Positions 15,662 through 25,004 of a DNA stretch of 64,000 nt are shown one piece after another. The notes beneath the pieces are model-generated. The model saw nothing but the letters and a program-made list of their open reading frames with translations, was not told the DNA's origin and did not search any database. A program made the position numbers and the translations under genes. Each line of letters starts with the position of its first letter. Position 1 is the stretch's first letter. The DNA is taken from positions 124,001 through 188,000 of the forward strand of contig NZ_JALDAX010000011.1 in NCBI RefSeq assembly GCF_022698145.1. The letters are read 5' to 3'. The DNA is from Streptomyces spinosisporus. GTDB lineage: Bacteria; Actinomycetota; Actinomycetes; Streptomycetales; Streptomycetaceae.

Positions 15662-18395
15662 CGGTCCTGATCTCCCAGGGGCCGAGGGCGAGTTCGAGCC
15701 CGTCCCGCACCTGCTCCGGGGAGATCGGCCGGCCGAGCAGATCGACCGTGGTGGCCTCGGTGAACGGTCCGGTCACGCGAACGGTCGAGCCGGTGTCGCT
15801 CATCGCGACGAGCCGCATCTCAGTGCCGGCTTCGGTGCCGGTGCCGGTGCCGTGCGCGTCGTCGTCGACACGGCGGATGCCGGAGACATGGACGCCCCGG
15901 CCGTCGACCCGGAAGCCGGTGGCGTCCTCGGGCAGGGGGCCGCCCGCGGGCCCGGTCCCGCGGGCGACGAGCACGTCGTTGCGGAACTCCTCGGCGAGGG
16001 CGACGGCGTCGGCGCCCTGCCAGCCGGCGGCACACGGCACGACGGCGAACCGGTGCTCGATCCGCATGCCCAACTCCTGCGCTCCCGGCACCGGGATCTC
16101 GCTCGCGGCCGGCTCGTCACGCAGCGGATGGATGTTGACGCTGATCGAGCCGATGGCGCGCAGCAGGGTGAGGGCGAGCGCGGAGCCGTCGTCGACTACC
16201 TCGTACTCGCCGCAGTGGTCGAGCAGCACCGTGGCCGGACCGGCCGACACGAAGGTGCTCGCCGGGTAGGTCGGCAGCGGGTACTCGCCCCAACCGCCCT
16301 CCGCGGTGAGACCTCGCTCTGTGACGGCGAACTGCCCTGCCGACGCGGAACCGGTCACCGGTTCGGGCAACGGCACATGGAAGCGCAGCCGGTGATCCGC
16401 GCACCGGTTGAGGAACGAGGTGGAGACACGGACGTAGGGCTCGCCTGCGCGGACCTCCACCAGCATCTCCACCGGCGTCCGCACGGCCTGGTCGGCGCGC
16501 ACGTCACGGTCGGCGGAGAGCGCGGCGGGCCACTCGTAGACGCGTGTGACACGCAACCTGGAACGCAGCGGCCCGCTTTCGAGGACGTCGACGGCGATGT
16601 GCACCGGCTCGGACACGAGTGAATCCGCCGCCGGGGGAGCGTAGTTGTAACTGTCGCCGCGGTCGCCTCCGTCGACCAGGCGGCCGACTCCGTACAGGAC
16701 GGTGCCGTCCTCCCCGGTCACGTCCAGGGTGCCGTCGTCGGCGACCTCGACCTCGACCAGTCCGTTGGACAGCGCGCGTGAACGCGCGGTCGCGGGCGCG
16801 AACCCCATGGCCGGGGCGGCGGGACGGTCGCTCGCCTCGACCCGGAAGGCGGCCAGTCCGGAGGCCGGGACGTGCACGGGTACCAGTGCGGCCGCCCGGG
16901 CCTGCGCCAGCGTCCGCACCCGCCACTCGCCCGGATGCGCCGCTGCCGCGTCGGCGACCTCGCGGCGCAGGACCATCAGATCGAACGGTCCACTCGTCGG
17001 CACTTCGGCGAGATGGAACACCAGGGAGTTCGGGGTGAGTTCGTAGTGGTCGATCAGCAGCCCGAACAGCTCTCTGCGATGGATGCGGCGCAGCACCCGT
17101 TCGAGGTGCGAGGCGTCCATCCGCTCGTCGCTGAGCACGGTCGGGGCCTGGGACACCAGTTGTACGGGGTGTGCCGAGCCGTCGGCGGCCGCCGCGACCA
17201 GGTCCGAGCCGTGCGCAGGCGCCACGACATCGACCTCGACCAGTGCCGTACGCGCCGACGGCAGCGGGTTGGCGACCAGATGGCCGTCGCTCGGGACCCG
17301 GGCCGCGGGTTCCGCCACCGCGGCGTCGCGCACGGCGCGGGCCGTCTGCGCGGCCTCGGCGAGTCGTGCCGCGACCTGGTCGCAGGTCTCGTCGGTACCC
17401 GAACCGACCACGGAGTCATGGGCCGTCGACTCGATGATCTTGTGCCAGGCCAGGGCGAGGAACGGTGAGTCGTCGCGTGCGGACCACAGGGCGTTCATGC
17501 GTTCCGCGTGGTCGACGGTGCGCTCGGCGACGGCCATCCGCTGCTTGAGCCCGAGCCGCACGGACAGCACACCTGGCAGGATGTTGCCGCGCACATGGCT
17601 GCGCAGCTCACCGGTGACGACCGTGGCCGTCTCGTCGCGCACGTGCCGGTGGACGTACTCGTCGAGCGACGCGAGAGTGATCGGCCGCTCCTTGCTCGAC
17701 GCGCGCCTGAGCCACTCGGCCAACCGCGGGTCCGGCGCGTTGTGGTCCGTGCCCGCCATCGCCAACACCGGGTCCTTGCCCCACCGTTGGGCCGTCATCC
17801 GGGCGTACTCGTCCAGCGCGCTGCCGATCCGGTCGGGCACCAGCAGGACGTCGAGGCCGTTGTCGTAGCCGTCGAAGAGGAACTCGGCGCGCACCTCCGA
17901 TCCGTCCGGCGCGCGCCAGCGGAAGGCATGGCCGTCGACCGAGCCGGGCACACCGCGCCACAGCGCTGTGTGCTCGACGCCCGCGCGGGCCAGGATCTGC
18001 GGCATCTGTGCGATGTGGCCGAACATGTCCGGGAGATAGCCGACGGACATCGCGCCGCCGAGCCGCTCGGCGGCCGCCCGGCCCATCTGCAGATTGCGCA
18101 CGATGGTCTCGCCGGAGCAGAGGAACTCGTCGAGCAGGATCAGCCAGGGCCCGATGGCGAGCCGGCCCTCGCGGACCAGGGCCACCACCCGCTCGCGGTT
18201 CTCGGGGCGCATCTCCAGGTAGTCCTCGATCGCGGCCATCTGTCCGTCGACGGTGAACCGGAAGTCCGGGTCCGCCTCGGCCGTCTCCAGCACGGTGTCG
18301 AGTGCGGTGACGAGCCGGTGTCGGAAGACCTGGAACGGCTCGTACCACTCCCGGTCCCAGTGGAAGTGGGGTACGAACACGGCGGAGTCGGGCAT
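15648..18395 (-). CDS. Alpha-mannosidase, GH38
   Basis: This 915-residue enzyme starts MPDSAVFVPHFHWDREWYEPF, the GH38 zinc-binding His/Asp motif. It continues with GYLPDMFGHIAQMPQIL, where the Asp of the DxFG motif is the likely nucleophile (about residue 119). The middle helical domain (LAWHKIIESTAHDSVVGSG) and C-terminal beta domains are present at normal family length. It removes terminal alpha-mannose in the cytoplasm. ATG 18395 is preferred over GTG 18407 and over the much longer open frame, which overlaps the permease. It is the fourth gene of the LacI operon. Its TGA overlaps an ATG that opens a chain of mini-ORFs leading to lacZ. Confidence 0.93.
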   Translation of the reverse strand: MPDSAVFVPHFHWDREWYEPFQVFRHRLVTALDTVLETAEADPDFRFTVDGQMAAIEDYLEMRPENRERVVALVREGRLAIGPWLILLDEFLCSGETIVRNLQMGRAAAERLGGAMSVGYLPDMFGHIAQMPQILARAGVEHTALWRGVPGSVDGHAFRWRAPDGSEVRAEFLFDGYDNGLDVLLVPDRIGSALDEYARMTAQRWGKDPVLAMAGTDHNAPDPRLAEWLRRASSKERPITLASLDEYVHRHVRDETATVVTGELRSHVRGNILPGVLSVRLGLKQRMAVAERTVDHAERMNALWSARDDSPFLALAWHKIIESTAHDSVVGSGTDETCDQVAARLAEAAQTARAVRDAAVAEPAARVPSDGHLVANPLPSARTALVEVDVVAPAHGSDLVAAAADGSAHPVQLVSQAPTVLSDERMDASHLERVLRRIHRRELFGLLIDHYELTPNSLVFHLAEVPTSGPFDLMVLRREVADAAAAHPGEWRVRTLAQARAAALVPVHVPASGLAAFRVEASDRPAAPAMGFAPATARSRALSNGLVEVEVADDGTLDVTGEDGTVLYGVGRLVDGGDRGDSYNYAPPAADSLVSEPVHIAVDVLESGPLRSRLRVTRVYEWPAALSADRDVRADQAVRTPVEMLVEVRAGEPYVRVSTSFLNRCADHRLRFHVPLPEPVTGSASAGQFAVTERGLTAEGGWGEYPLPTYPASTFVSAGPATVLLDHCGEYEVVDDGSALALTLLRAIGSISVNIHPLRDEPAASEIPVPGAQELGMRIEHRFAVVPCAAGWQGADAVALAEEFRNDVLVARGTGPAGGPLPEDATGFRVDGRGVHVSGIRRVDDDAHGTGTGTEAGTEMRLVAMSDTGSTVRVTGPFTEATTVDLLGRPISPEQVRDGLELALGPWEIRTVVFR

Positions 18396-18427
18396 GGTGT
18401 CGGACACCTTCTGTGCGGGGGCGGGCG

Positions 18428-19285
18428 TCACTTGAGGGAGCCGGCGGCGAGCCCCGAGCGCCAGAACCGCTGGAGCAGGATGAACACGATGATCACGGGC
18501 ACGATCGACACCAGCGAACCGGTGATCACCGACTCCTGGAGCAGCGGCGCCCGCGCGGTCTGGCCGTTCCACTCGTACAGGCCGAGTGTGATCGGGAACA
18601 GCGACTCCTTCTGCAGCATCACCATGGGCAGGAAGAAATTGTTCCAGATGGCGACGAACTGAAACAGGAAGACGGTCACCAGGGCCGGTGTCATCAGCTT
18701 GAACGCCACCGAGAAGAACGTGCGGAACTCGCCCGCGCCGTCCAGCCGCGCCGACTCGATCAGCTCCTGCGGAACCGCGGCGTTCGCGAAGATCCGCGCC
18801 AGATAGACCCCGAACGGGCTGACGATGCTCGGCAGGAAGACCGCGAGGTAGGTGTTGACGAGCCCGGTCGCCGAGAACAGCAGGAACAGCGGCAGGGCCA
18901 GCGCGGTGGTGGGTACGAGGACGCCGCCGAGGATGACGGAGAAGAGGAACTCACGCCCGCGGAACGGGAACTTGGCGAGGGCGTATCCGCACAGCGCGGA
19001 GATCAGCGTGCCCACGGCCGCGCCCAGCACCGCGTAGATGACGGTGTTGACCGCCCACCGGCCGAAGACGCCGTCGCTGCGGGTGAACAGGATGCGCAGG
19101 TTCTCGAACAGGTTGAAGTGCGAGAACGCGAGGCCGTTCGTGGAGGCGAGATCGCCCTGCGGCTTGGTCGCCGCGACGATCAGGAAGTAGACCGGCAGCA
19201 GGAAGTACACGGCCAGCAGGAACATCAGCGCCATGACGGCCGTACGGCTGACGCGGCTTTCACGGATCGTGGATGGCGTGCTCAC
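18428..19285 (-). CDS. ABC sugar permease, MalG type
   Basis: This 285-residue inner-membrane component has six predicted helices and the EAA loop ELIESARLDGAGEFRTFF (about residue 190), which docks onto the transport ATPase. It belongs to the CUT1 (oligosaccharide) importer family. GTG 19285 overlaps the TGA of the MalF-type gene in GTGA, so the two permeases are translationally coupled. No ATPase gene lies in the operon. In Streptomyces many CUT1 importers share the single ATPase MsiK, so that is the likely partner. Confidence 0.93.
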   Translation of the reverse strand: MSTPSTIRESRVSRTAVMALMFLLAVYFLLPVYFLIVAATKPQGDLASTNGLAFSHFNLFENLRILFTRSDGVFGRWAVNTVIYAVLGAAVGTLISALCGYALAKFPFRGREFLFSVILGGVLVPTTALALPLFLLFSATGLVNTYLAVFLPSIVSPFGVYLARIFANAAVPQELIESARLDGAGEFRTFFSVAFKLMTPALVTVFLFQFVAIWNNFFLPMVMLQKESLFPITLGLYEWNGQTARAPLLQESVITGSLVSIVPVIIVFILLQRFWRSGLAAGSLK

Positions 19286-20238
19286 AGTCCGGCCCTCTTG
19301 GCGGTCAGTCGCATGAACCCGAAGCTCAGGACGAAGGTGATGACGGCGATGACCACGGAAATCGCCGCGGCCTGCTGGTAGTTGTTCCCGGAAGCCACCG
19401 CGTACGCGAGCATGTTGGGCGTGAACGTGCTGGAGATGTTCGAGGAGATCTGGCGCAGCACGGCCGGTTCGGCGTAGAGCTGGAGCGTGCCGATGATCGA
19501 GAAGACCGTGGTCAGCACGATCGACGGGGCGATGATCGGGACCTTGATCCGCCAGGCGATCGTCCAGTTGCTCGCACCGTCGATCCGCGCGGCCTCGTAG
19601 AGTTCCTGCGGGATCGACTGCAGCGCCGAGTACATGATCAGCATGTTGTAGCCGGTCCACAGCCAGGTGGAGACGTTCGCCGCCGACCACAGGACGGCGC
19701 CCGGACCGAGGAAGTCGGGCTCGAGCCCGATGCCGTCCAACAGGTCGACGACCGGGCTGAGTTGGGGCGAGTAGAGATACGACCACATGATCGCGGCGAT
19801 GACTCCGGGCACGGCGTACGGCATGAACGCGGTGATGCGGAAGAACGCCTTGAGCCTGAGCAGCGGAGTGTCCAGCAGCAGCGCCATGACCAGGGCGACG
19901 AACAGCATGACCGGCACCTGCACGATGCCGAACAGACCGATGCGCCCGATGCTCGCCCAGAACTCGGTGTTCTGGAAGACCTGCACGTACTGCTCGAAGC
20001 CGCCGAACGTCGTGTACGAGGTGCCGTACTGCCCGCCGGAGCGCCGCACCACGCGGAAGCTCTGCCACAGGGCGTAGCCGACCGGCACCAGATAGAAGAG
20101 CACGAACGGCAGGAAGAACGGGGTGACGAACGCGAGGACGGTACCGGCCCGGGGGCCGCCGCCGCTCGGACGGCGACGACCCCTGGGCGGCTCGACCGCA
20201 CAAGGCGTGCGGGTGGTGCGGGTGGCGATGTCCGTCAT
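19282..20238 (-). CDS. ABC sugar permease, MalF type
   Basis: This 318-residue permease has a Pro/Arg-rich cytoplasmic N-terminus (about 30 residues), six membrane helices and the EAA loop ELYEAARIDGASNWTIAW (about residue 210). It forms the CUT1 channel with the MalG-type protein it overlaps. ATG 20238 lies seven bases after the stop of the binding-protein gene. The binding protein and glycosidases of the operon suggest that mannose/galactose-containing oligosaccharides are imported. Confidence 0.93.
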   Translation of the reverse strand: MTDIATRTTRTPCAVEPPRGRRRPSGGGPRAGTVLAFVTPFFLPFVLFYLVPVGYALWQSFRVVRRSGGQYGTSYTTFGGFEQYVQVFQNTEFWASIGRIGLFGIVQVPVMLFVALVMALLLDTPLLRLKAFFRITAFMPYAVPGVIAAIMWSYLYSPQLSPVVDLLDGIGLEPDFLGPGAVLWSAANVSTWLWTGYNMLIMYSALQSIPQELYEAARIDGASNWTIAWRIKVPIIAPSIVLTTVFSIIGTLQLYAEPAVLRQISSNISSTFTPNMLAYAVASGNNYQQAAAISVVIAVITFVLSFGFMRLTAKRAGL

Positions 20239-20245
20239 GCTGCGG

Positions 20246-21580
20246 TCACTTGCCCGCCGTGGCCGGGATGGCCTGGTCCTTCATGGACTTCAGCGCGGCC
20301 GCCTGCGCCTTGGCGAGCGCGTCGTCCAACGTGCCGTCACCGGCGGCCGCCTTGGCCATCGCGTCCTGCAGCGCCAGGTTCACCGTCTTCTGGGTGGGGC
20401 CCCAGGCGAAGCTGGTGTCGATCTTCTTGGACGACGCGGCGAAGACGTCGAAGATCTTCTCACTGTTGTAGTACGGAACACCCTTGGACAGCGCGGGCAG
20501 TTGGAGACCGGCGTTGGCCGCGGGGTAGAGGCCGCCGAGCTTGTTCTCCAGCGCGAGCGCCTCGGGGTCGGTGTTCAGCCAGGTGTTGAACTTCACCGAC
20601 TCGTACAGGTGCTTGCCGCCCTTCATGAACGCGACCGTCGAACCGCCCCAGTCACCGGACGAGCCGTTCGCGCCCCACGTCGGCATCGGCACGACGCTCC
20701 ACTTCCCGGCCTGCTTGGGAAGGTTGTCGCGGAACATGCTGTAGCCCCACGCGGCCCCGACGTAGCTGGCGATCTGGTCCTTCTGGTACGCCGCGTACAT
20801 CTGCGTCGAGCCGTTGGCCAGGTCGGTGCGCACGAGCTTGTCGGAGATCAGCTTCTGCCAGTAGTCCGCGACCTGCCTGCTCTGCTCCGACTCGACGGTG
20901 ACCTGCCACTTGTCGTCCGCATAGCCGTACATCTTGGCGCTGTTCTGCCACAGGAGCCCGTTGAACCACTCGGCGTTGTTCGGGTCGAAGAACGTGATCG
21001 TGAGCTTGGGGTTCGCCTTGTGCAGCTTCTGCGCGGCGGCCGCGTACTCGTCCCATGTCTTCGGGACGGCGATGTCGTACTTCTTGAAGAGGTCACTGCG
21101 CACGAAGAGGGCCATGGGGCCGGTGTCCTGCGGGAGGGCGAACACGCCGGTGCCGTCGAAGCTGGTCTGCGACCAGGTCCACGGCACGAACTTCGACTTG
21201 GCCGCGCCGGCCGCCGAGCAGGCCGAGGCGTCCACGAAGGCGTTCTGGGTGCGCAGGTTGGGCAGCTCGTCGTAGCCGACCTGGGCGAGGTCCGGAGCCT
21301 TGCCCGCCTTGAGAGCGTTGCCGAGGATGCCGTACTGGTCGTTGGAGATGTTCTTGGTCTCGACCTGGATGTCGGGGTTCTTCTTGTTCCAGAGGTCGAC
21401 GACCTTGTCCATGCCCGGAACGGTGTTCCAGTACTGCAGGGTGACCTTCCCCTTCGCGGGGCTGCAGGAGGGCGCGGAGGCCTTGTCCGAGGAGTCGGAC
21501 GAGGAACATCCGGCGAGGACGGCGATACCGGTGGCCGCGGCGAGGGCGGCGAGGCGAGTGCGCCTGGCTGTGTTGCTCAT
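20246..21580 (-). CDS. ABC sugar-binding lipoprotein (CUT1)
   Basis: This 444-residue extracellular binding protein has a lipoprotein signal whose lipobox LAGC places the lipidated Cys at residue 25. The family-1 solute-binding fold follows, starting KVTLQYWNTVPGMDKVVDLWNKKNPDIQV. It captures an oligosaccharide and delivers it to the two permeases encoded downstream. It is the first gene of the operon. Palindromic LacI sites lie just upstream, between its promoter and its start codon. Confidence 0.94.
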   Translation of the reverse strand: MSNTARRTRLAALAAATGIAVLAGCSSSDSSDKASAPSCSPAKGKVTLQYWNTVPGMDKVVDLWNKKNPDIQVETKNISNDQYGILGNALKAGKAPDLAQVGYDELPNLRTQNAFVDASACSAAGAAKSKFVPWTWSQTSFDGTGVFALPQDTGPMALFVRSDLFKKYDIAVPKTWDEYAAAAQKLHKANPKLTITFFDPNNAEWFNGLLWQNSAKMYGYADDKWQVTVESEQSRQVADYWQKLISDKLVRTDLANGSTQMYAAYQKDQIASYVGAAWGYSMFRDNLPKQAGKWSVVPMPTWGANGSSGDWGGSTVAFMKGGKHLYESVKFNTWLNTDPEALALENKLGGLYPAANAGLQLPALSKGVPYYNSEKIFDVFAASSKKIDTSFAWGPTQKTVNLALQDAMAKAAAGDGTLDDALAKAQAAALKSMKDQAIPATAGK

Positions 21581-21638
21581 GTCTTCCGTTCCCGGAGAAC
21601 GACTGGTGGCGGGTGCTGAGTGGGTTGGAACAACAGGC

Positions 21639-21711
21639 CGTGAGCGGTAACGTGAGCGCTCACGGGAGCGAAGTGATTGGGAGTCTGCGCTGATGTACGG
21701 ACAAGTGTCAA
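21639..21711 (-). promoter_or_regulatory. Operon 1 promoter and LacI operators
   Basis: On the minus strand, TTGACA (21711-21706) and CAGACT (21687-21682) form a promoter with an 18-base spacer. Downstream of the start point lies the perfect palindrome CGTGAGCGCTCACG (21651-21664). An adjoining imperfect copy, CGTGAGCGGTAACG (21639-21652), shares two bases with it. These are typical LacI-family sites with a central CG. Binding here would block operon transcription. Confidence 0.8.
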
Positions 21712-21742
21712 GGCTCCGGAGTCACACAGACGGAGGTGAATG

Positions 21743-22744
21743 ATGGCGTCGTCGGGGACCGGCCCGCGCCGGGTGACGATCGACGATGTGGCGCGTGCCG
21801 TCGGGGTGTCCCGGCAGACCGTGTCGCGGGCGCTCAATGACAAGGGCGAGATCGAAGCCTCCACCAAGCAGCGCGTCCTCGACGCGGCCCTCGAACTCGG
21901 CTACCGCCCCAGCCGGTTCGCCAGGGGACTCGTACGGCAGGACACGACCAGTGTCGGTCTGGTGATACCCGATCTGCTCAACCCGTTCTTCACCGAGGTC
22001 GCCGCCGCCGCGCTGGAGGCGGCGCGCGCCCGGGGCTGGCATGTCGTCGTCTACGACACCGGCGACCGCGTGGAGGAGGAGCGCGGCACACTGGAGGTCA
22101 TCGCCTCACAGGTGGACGCCGTCGTGGGGTATCTGACCCTGCCCGAGGACGAGATCGACAAGCTGACCCGCGGGCTCCCCGTGGTGCTCATCGACCGCGA
22201 GCAGCGCGCCGAGCGGTTCAGCGCGATCCGCATCGACGGCGAGGCCGGCGTGCACGCCGCCATCCGGCACCTCGTCGACGCGGGACACCGGCACATCGGC
22301 ATGCTCGACCACGCGGCCCGGTCCGAGCCGAGCATCCGCCACACCTGGTTCGACGCCGCCATGTCCGCCTGCGGACTGGACTCCGGCACGGTGAGCCGCG
22401 CGGACCAGAGCATCGAGGGCGGGGAGAACGCACTGGAGCGGCTCCTGGCCGAACACCCCGATGTGACCGCGGTGTTCACCTTCAACGACATCATCGCCAT
22501 CGGGGCCCTGCGTGCCGCGCGCAGGCTCGGGCGGCAGGTCCCCCAGGACCTCGCCGTGATCGGCTTCGACGGCCTGCGACTCGGCACGCTCGTCGAACCG
22601 CCCCTGTCCACCGTGGCTTTGGACACCCGCGAACTGGGCGCCCTCGCCGTGGAGGAGGCCGGCCGGCTACTGACCCGGAGCGGCCCGCTCAGCCACGACG
22701 AAGCGGCCGTCAAGGCCGAACTGCGGCTGAGCGGATCCGCGTAG
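21743..22744 (+). CDS. LacI-family repressor
   Basis: This 333-residue protein has the LacI helix-turn-helix at its N-terminus (VTIDDVARAVGVSRQTVSRALN) with the hinge helix RPSRFARGLV. A periplasmic-binding-like sugar domain follows (about residues 65-330, starting SVGLVIPDLLNPFFTEVA). ATG 21743 has GGAGG six bases upstream; ATG 21740 is too close. It is divergent from operon 1 and next to CGTGAGCGCTCACG sites, so it probably represses the operon and its own gene until a breakdown product binds. Confidence 0.93.
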   Translation: MASSGTGPRRVTIDDVARAVGVSRQTVSRALNDKGEIEASTKQRVLDAALELGYRPSRFARGLVRQDTTSVGLVIPDLLNPFFTEVAAAALEAARARGWHVVVYDTGDRVEEERGTLEVIASQVDAVVGYLTLPEDEIDKLTRGLPVVLIDREQRAERFSAIRIDGEAGVHAAIRHLVDAGHRHIGMLDHAARSEPSIRHTWFDAAMSACGLDSGTVSRADQSIEGGENALERLLAEHPDVTAVFTFNDIIAIGALRAARRLGRQVPQDLAVIGFDGLRLGTLVEPPLSTVALDTRELGALAVEEAGRLLTRSGPLSHDEAAVKAELRLSGSA

Positions 22745-22776
22745 AAGGGGCCAACTGCGCTTCCGGGACCGGGTGA

Positions 22777-24972
22777 TCAGGACACTTCCGCCTCCGCGGT
22801 CCTGCGCAGTTCCAGCAGCAGCGCCTGACCGGGGTTGAGGTTGGGCATGGGCAGCCCCGCCACGGTCAGGACCGAGCCGGGCAGCGTGAGCCCCCCGTCG
22901 AGAGCGGCGGACAGCCAGACGGGACCGGACACCTGGTGGAAGGACGGTAGACCCGGCTCGGTGCGGACACGGAGGAGATAGGTCGCCTCGGGGGCGAGCC
23001 CGGGCAGTTGAACCCGCCCGTACTGCCCCTCCGGTGAGGTCGCGACCCGCGCCCAGCAGTAGAGCGCGGCCGAGCCGTCGTGCGCGACCACTCCGTGCAG
23101 CAGCGTCGCCTCGTCGGCGAGGTCGGCGCGGACCGTGCGGCCGCCGTGGAGCAGCGGACGCAGCTCGCGGTGGAGCGCCGTCCAGGCGGTGATGCGGGCG
23201 AGCTCCTCCGGGGAGCAGCGGGTGAGGTCCTGTTCGATGCCGGCGTGCCCGAACAGGGCGGTGGCCAGCCGCAGCGAGTCGGAGCCGACGCGGGCGGTGG
23301 TGTGGCTCGTGGCCGGGCCGACATGCGTGCCGATCAGCTCGGGCGGCAGCAGCTGCCCGGTCCAGCGCTGGATGGCCTGGCGTTCCACGGGGTCGTTGCA
23401 GTCCGAGGCCCAGATCCGGTCGGTGTGCTCCAGGACGCCCAGGTCCACCCGCCCACCCCCGGCGGCGCAGCTCTCGATCTCGAGGCCGGGGTGGCGCGCC
23501 TTGAGCGCGTCGACCAGCCGGTAGAAGGCGAGCACCTGGGCATGGGCCACGGGCCGGTCGGCCGCGGTGTGCACGCTCTCGTGCAGCTCCCGGTTGTGGT
23601 CCCACTTGAGGTAGGCGATGCCGTACTTCTCCACCAGGGCGTCCAGCGAGTCCAGCAGATGCTGCCAGACCTCGGAGTTGGACAGATCGAGTGTGTGCTG
23701 GTTGCGGGCGGACGGGCCGACCCCGCCGGCCGGACCCAGCACCCAGTCGGGGTGCTCGCGGGCCAGATCGGAGTCCAGGTTCACCATCTCCGGTTCGACC
23801 CACAGCCCGAACTCCATGCCGAGCGACCGCACATGGTCCACCAGCGGGGTCAGTCCCTCGGGCCACACCACGGGGTCGACGGTCCAGTCGCCCAGCCCGG
23901 CATTGTCCGAGCGGCGCCCGCGGAACCAGCCGTCGTCCAGCACGAAACGCTCGACGCCGACCTCCGCCGCCTTGTCGGCGAGCCGCAGCAGCCGGTCCAG
24001 GTCGTGGTCGAAGTACACCGCCTCCCAGCTGTTGAGGATCACCGGGCGGGCGGAGCGCGGATGGACGGGACGGGCCCGCACCAGGCTGTGGAAGCGTTCA
24101 GCAAGCCCGTCGAGCCCCTGGTCGGACCAGGCGAAGTGACACACGGGCGTGGTGTACGACTCCCCGGGAGCGAGCCGGATCTCCCCGGCCCGCAACAGCT
24201 CGCCGCCGCCGAAGACGGCGGCGTGGGTGCCCGCGCCCTCCGGCAACTGCTCGACCAGATAGCGCTGGTCGCCGCTCCAGGCGACATGCACCGCCCAGAC
24301 CTCACCGGTACGGAAACCGAACCCGGGCACACCGACCGTCATCAGATACGGCGAGTCCAGACCGGGCTTGCCCCGCCGTATCTCCCGGGCATGGGTGCCG
24401 AAGCCCACCGGCCGCCGCTGCGGTGAGCGCTCCCGGCTCCACTTGCCGGTGAAGTCCAGGATCTCCGCGGCCCGTCGGGGCAGCGGCAGCAGCGTCGTGA
24501 CCTGCGCCAGGTCGTACGGCGCCGGGTCGGCGTCCGCACGGCGGGTCAGCGTGGTCCGCACGGACAGCACCCCGGACGGCTCCAGCACATAGGTGACGGT
24601 GGCGTCGAGTCCGGCCCCGGGGTCCGTGAGGTGCAGGTCCAGCTCCCCGCCCTCGGCCCGCGGACGGTACGAGGCATCGGCGAGACCCATTCTCGGTGCG
24701 GTGAACGTGCCGGCCAGATGGCCCTCGTGGGCCGGTGTGCCCGACCACCCGTCCGCCTCCGTGGGCCAGACGGTGAACCGGCGCGGAATGTCGATGGAGT
24801 TGTTGAGCACGGCGGGCTCGGCCGTCAGGGCGAGGGCCGCGAGGGCGTCCGCGGACAGCTCGCCCGGATCGGCCCCCCAGTGCAGGACTCTGGGCACCGG
24901 CTCGGTGAGCTGCACGACGAGTGCGGTGCCTGCCGCGCGCAGGGTGTGAATCCGCGCGGTGGTGTCCGACAT
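22777..24972 (-). CDS. Alpha-galactosidase, GH36
   Basis: This 731-residue enzyme has the normal bacterial GH36 length and three-domain order: an N-terminal beta-sandwich, a TIM barrel (about 310-640) and a C-terminal beta domain. The nucleophile is D458 in LKWDHN, and the acid/base lies in WASDCNDPVER (about D524). It has no signal peptide, so it acts on imported alpha-galactosides. It is the last gene of operon 2, 32 bases after the binding-protein gene, and converges on the lacI gene. Confidence 0.94.
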   Translation of the reverse strand: MSDTTARIHTLRAAGTALVVQLTEPVPRVLHWGADPGELSADALAALALTAEPAVLNNSIDIPRRFTVWPTEADGWSGTPAHEGHLAGTFTAPRMGLADASYRPRAEGGELDLHLTDPGAGLDATVTYVLEPSGVLSVRTTLTRRADADPAPYDLAQVTTLLPLPRRAAEILDFTGKWSRERSPQRRPVGFGTHAREIRRGKPGLDSPYLMTVGVPGFGFRTGEVWAVHVAWSGDQRYLVEQLPEGAGTHAAVFGGGELLRAGEIRLAPGESYTTPVCHFAWSDQGLDGLAERFHSLVRARPVHPRSARPVILNSWEAVYFDHDLDRLLRLADKAAEVGVERFVLDDGWFRGRRSDNAGLGDWTVDPVVWPEGLTPLVDHVRSLGMEFGLWVEPEMVNLDSDLAREHPDWVLGPAGGVGPSARNQHTLDLSNSEVWQHLLDSLDALVEKYGIAYLKWDHNRELHESVHTAADRPVAHAQVLAFYRLVDALKARHPGLEIESCAAGGGRVDLGVLEHTDRIWASDCNDPVERQAIQRWTGQLLPPELIGTHVGPATSHTTARVGSDSLRLATALFGHAGIEQDLTRCSPEELARITAWTALHRELRPLLHGGRTVRADLADEATLLHGVVAHDGSAALYCWARVATSPEGQYGRVQLPGLAPEATYLLRVRTEPGLPSFHQVSGPVWLSAALDGGLTLPGSVLTVAGLPMPNLNPGQALLLELRRTAEAEVS

Positions 24973-25004
24973 GCAGAGTCCTGCCTTTCAACGGGGTGAC
25001 GGGT

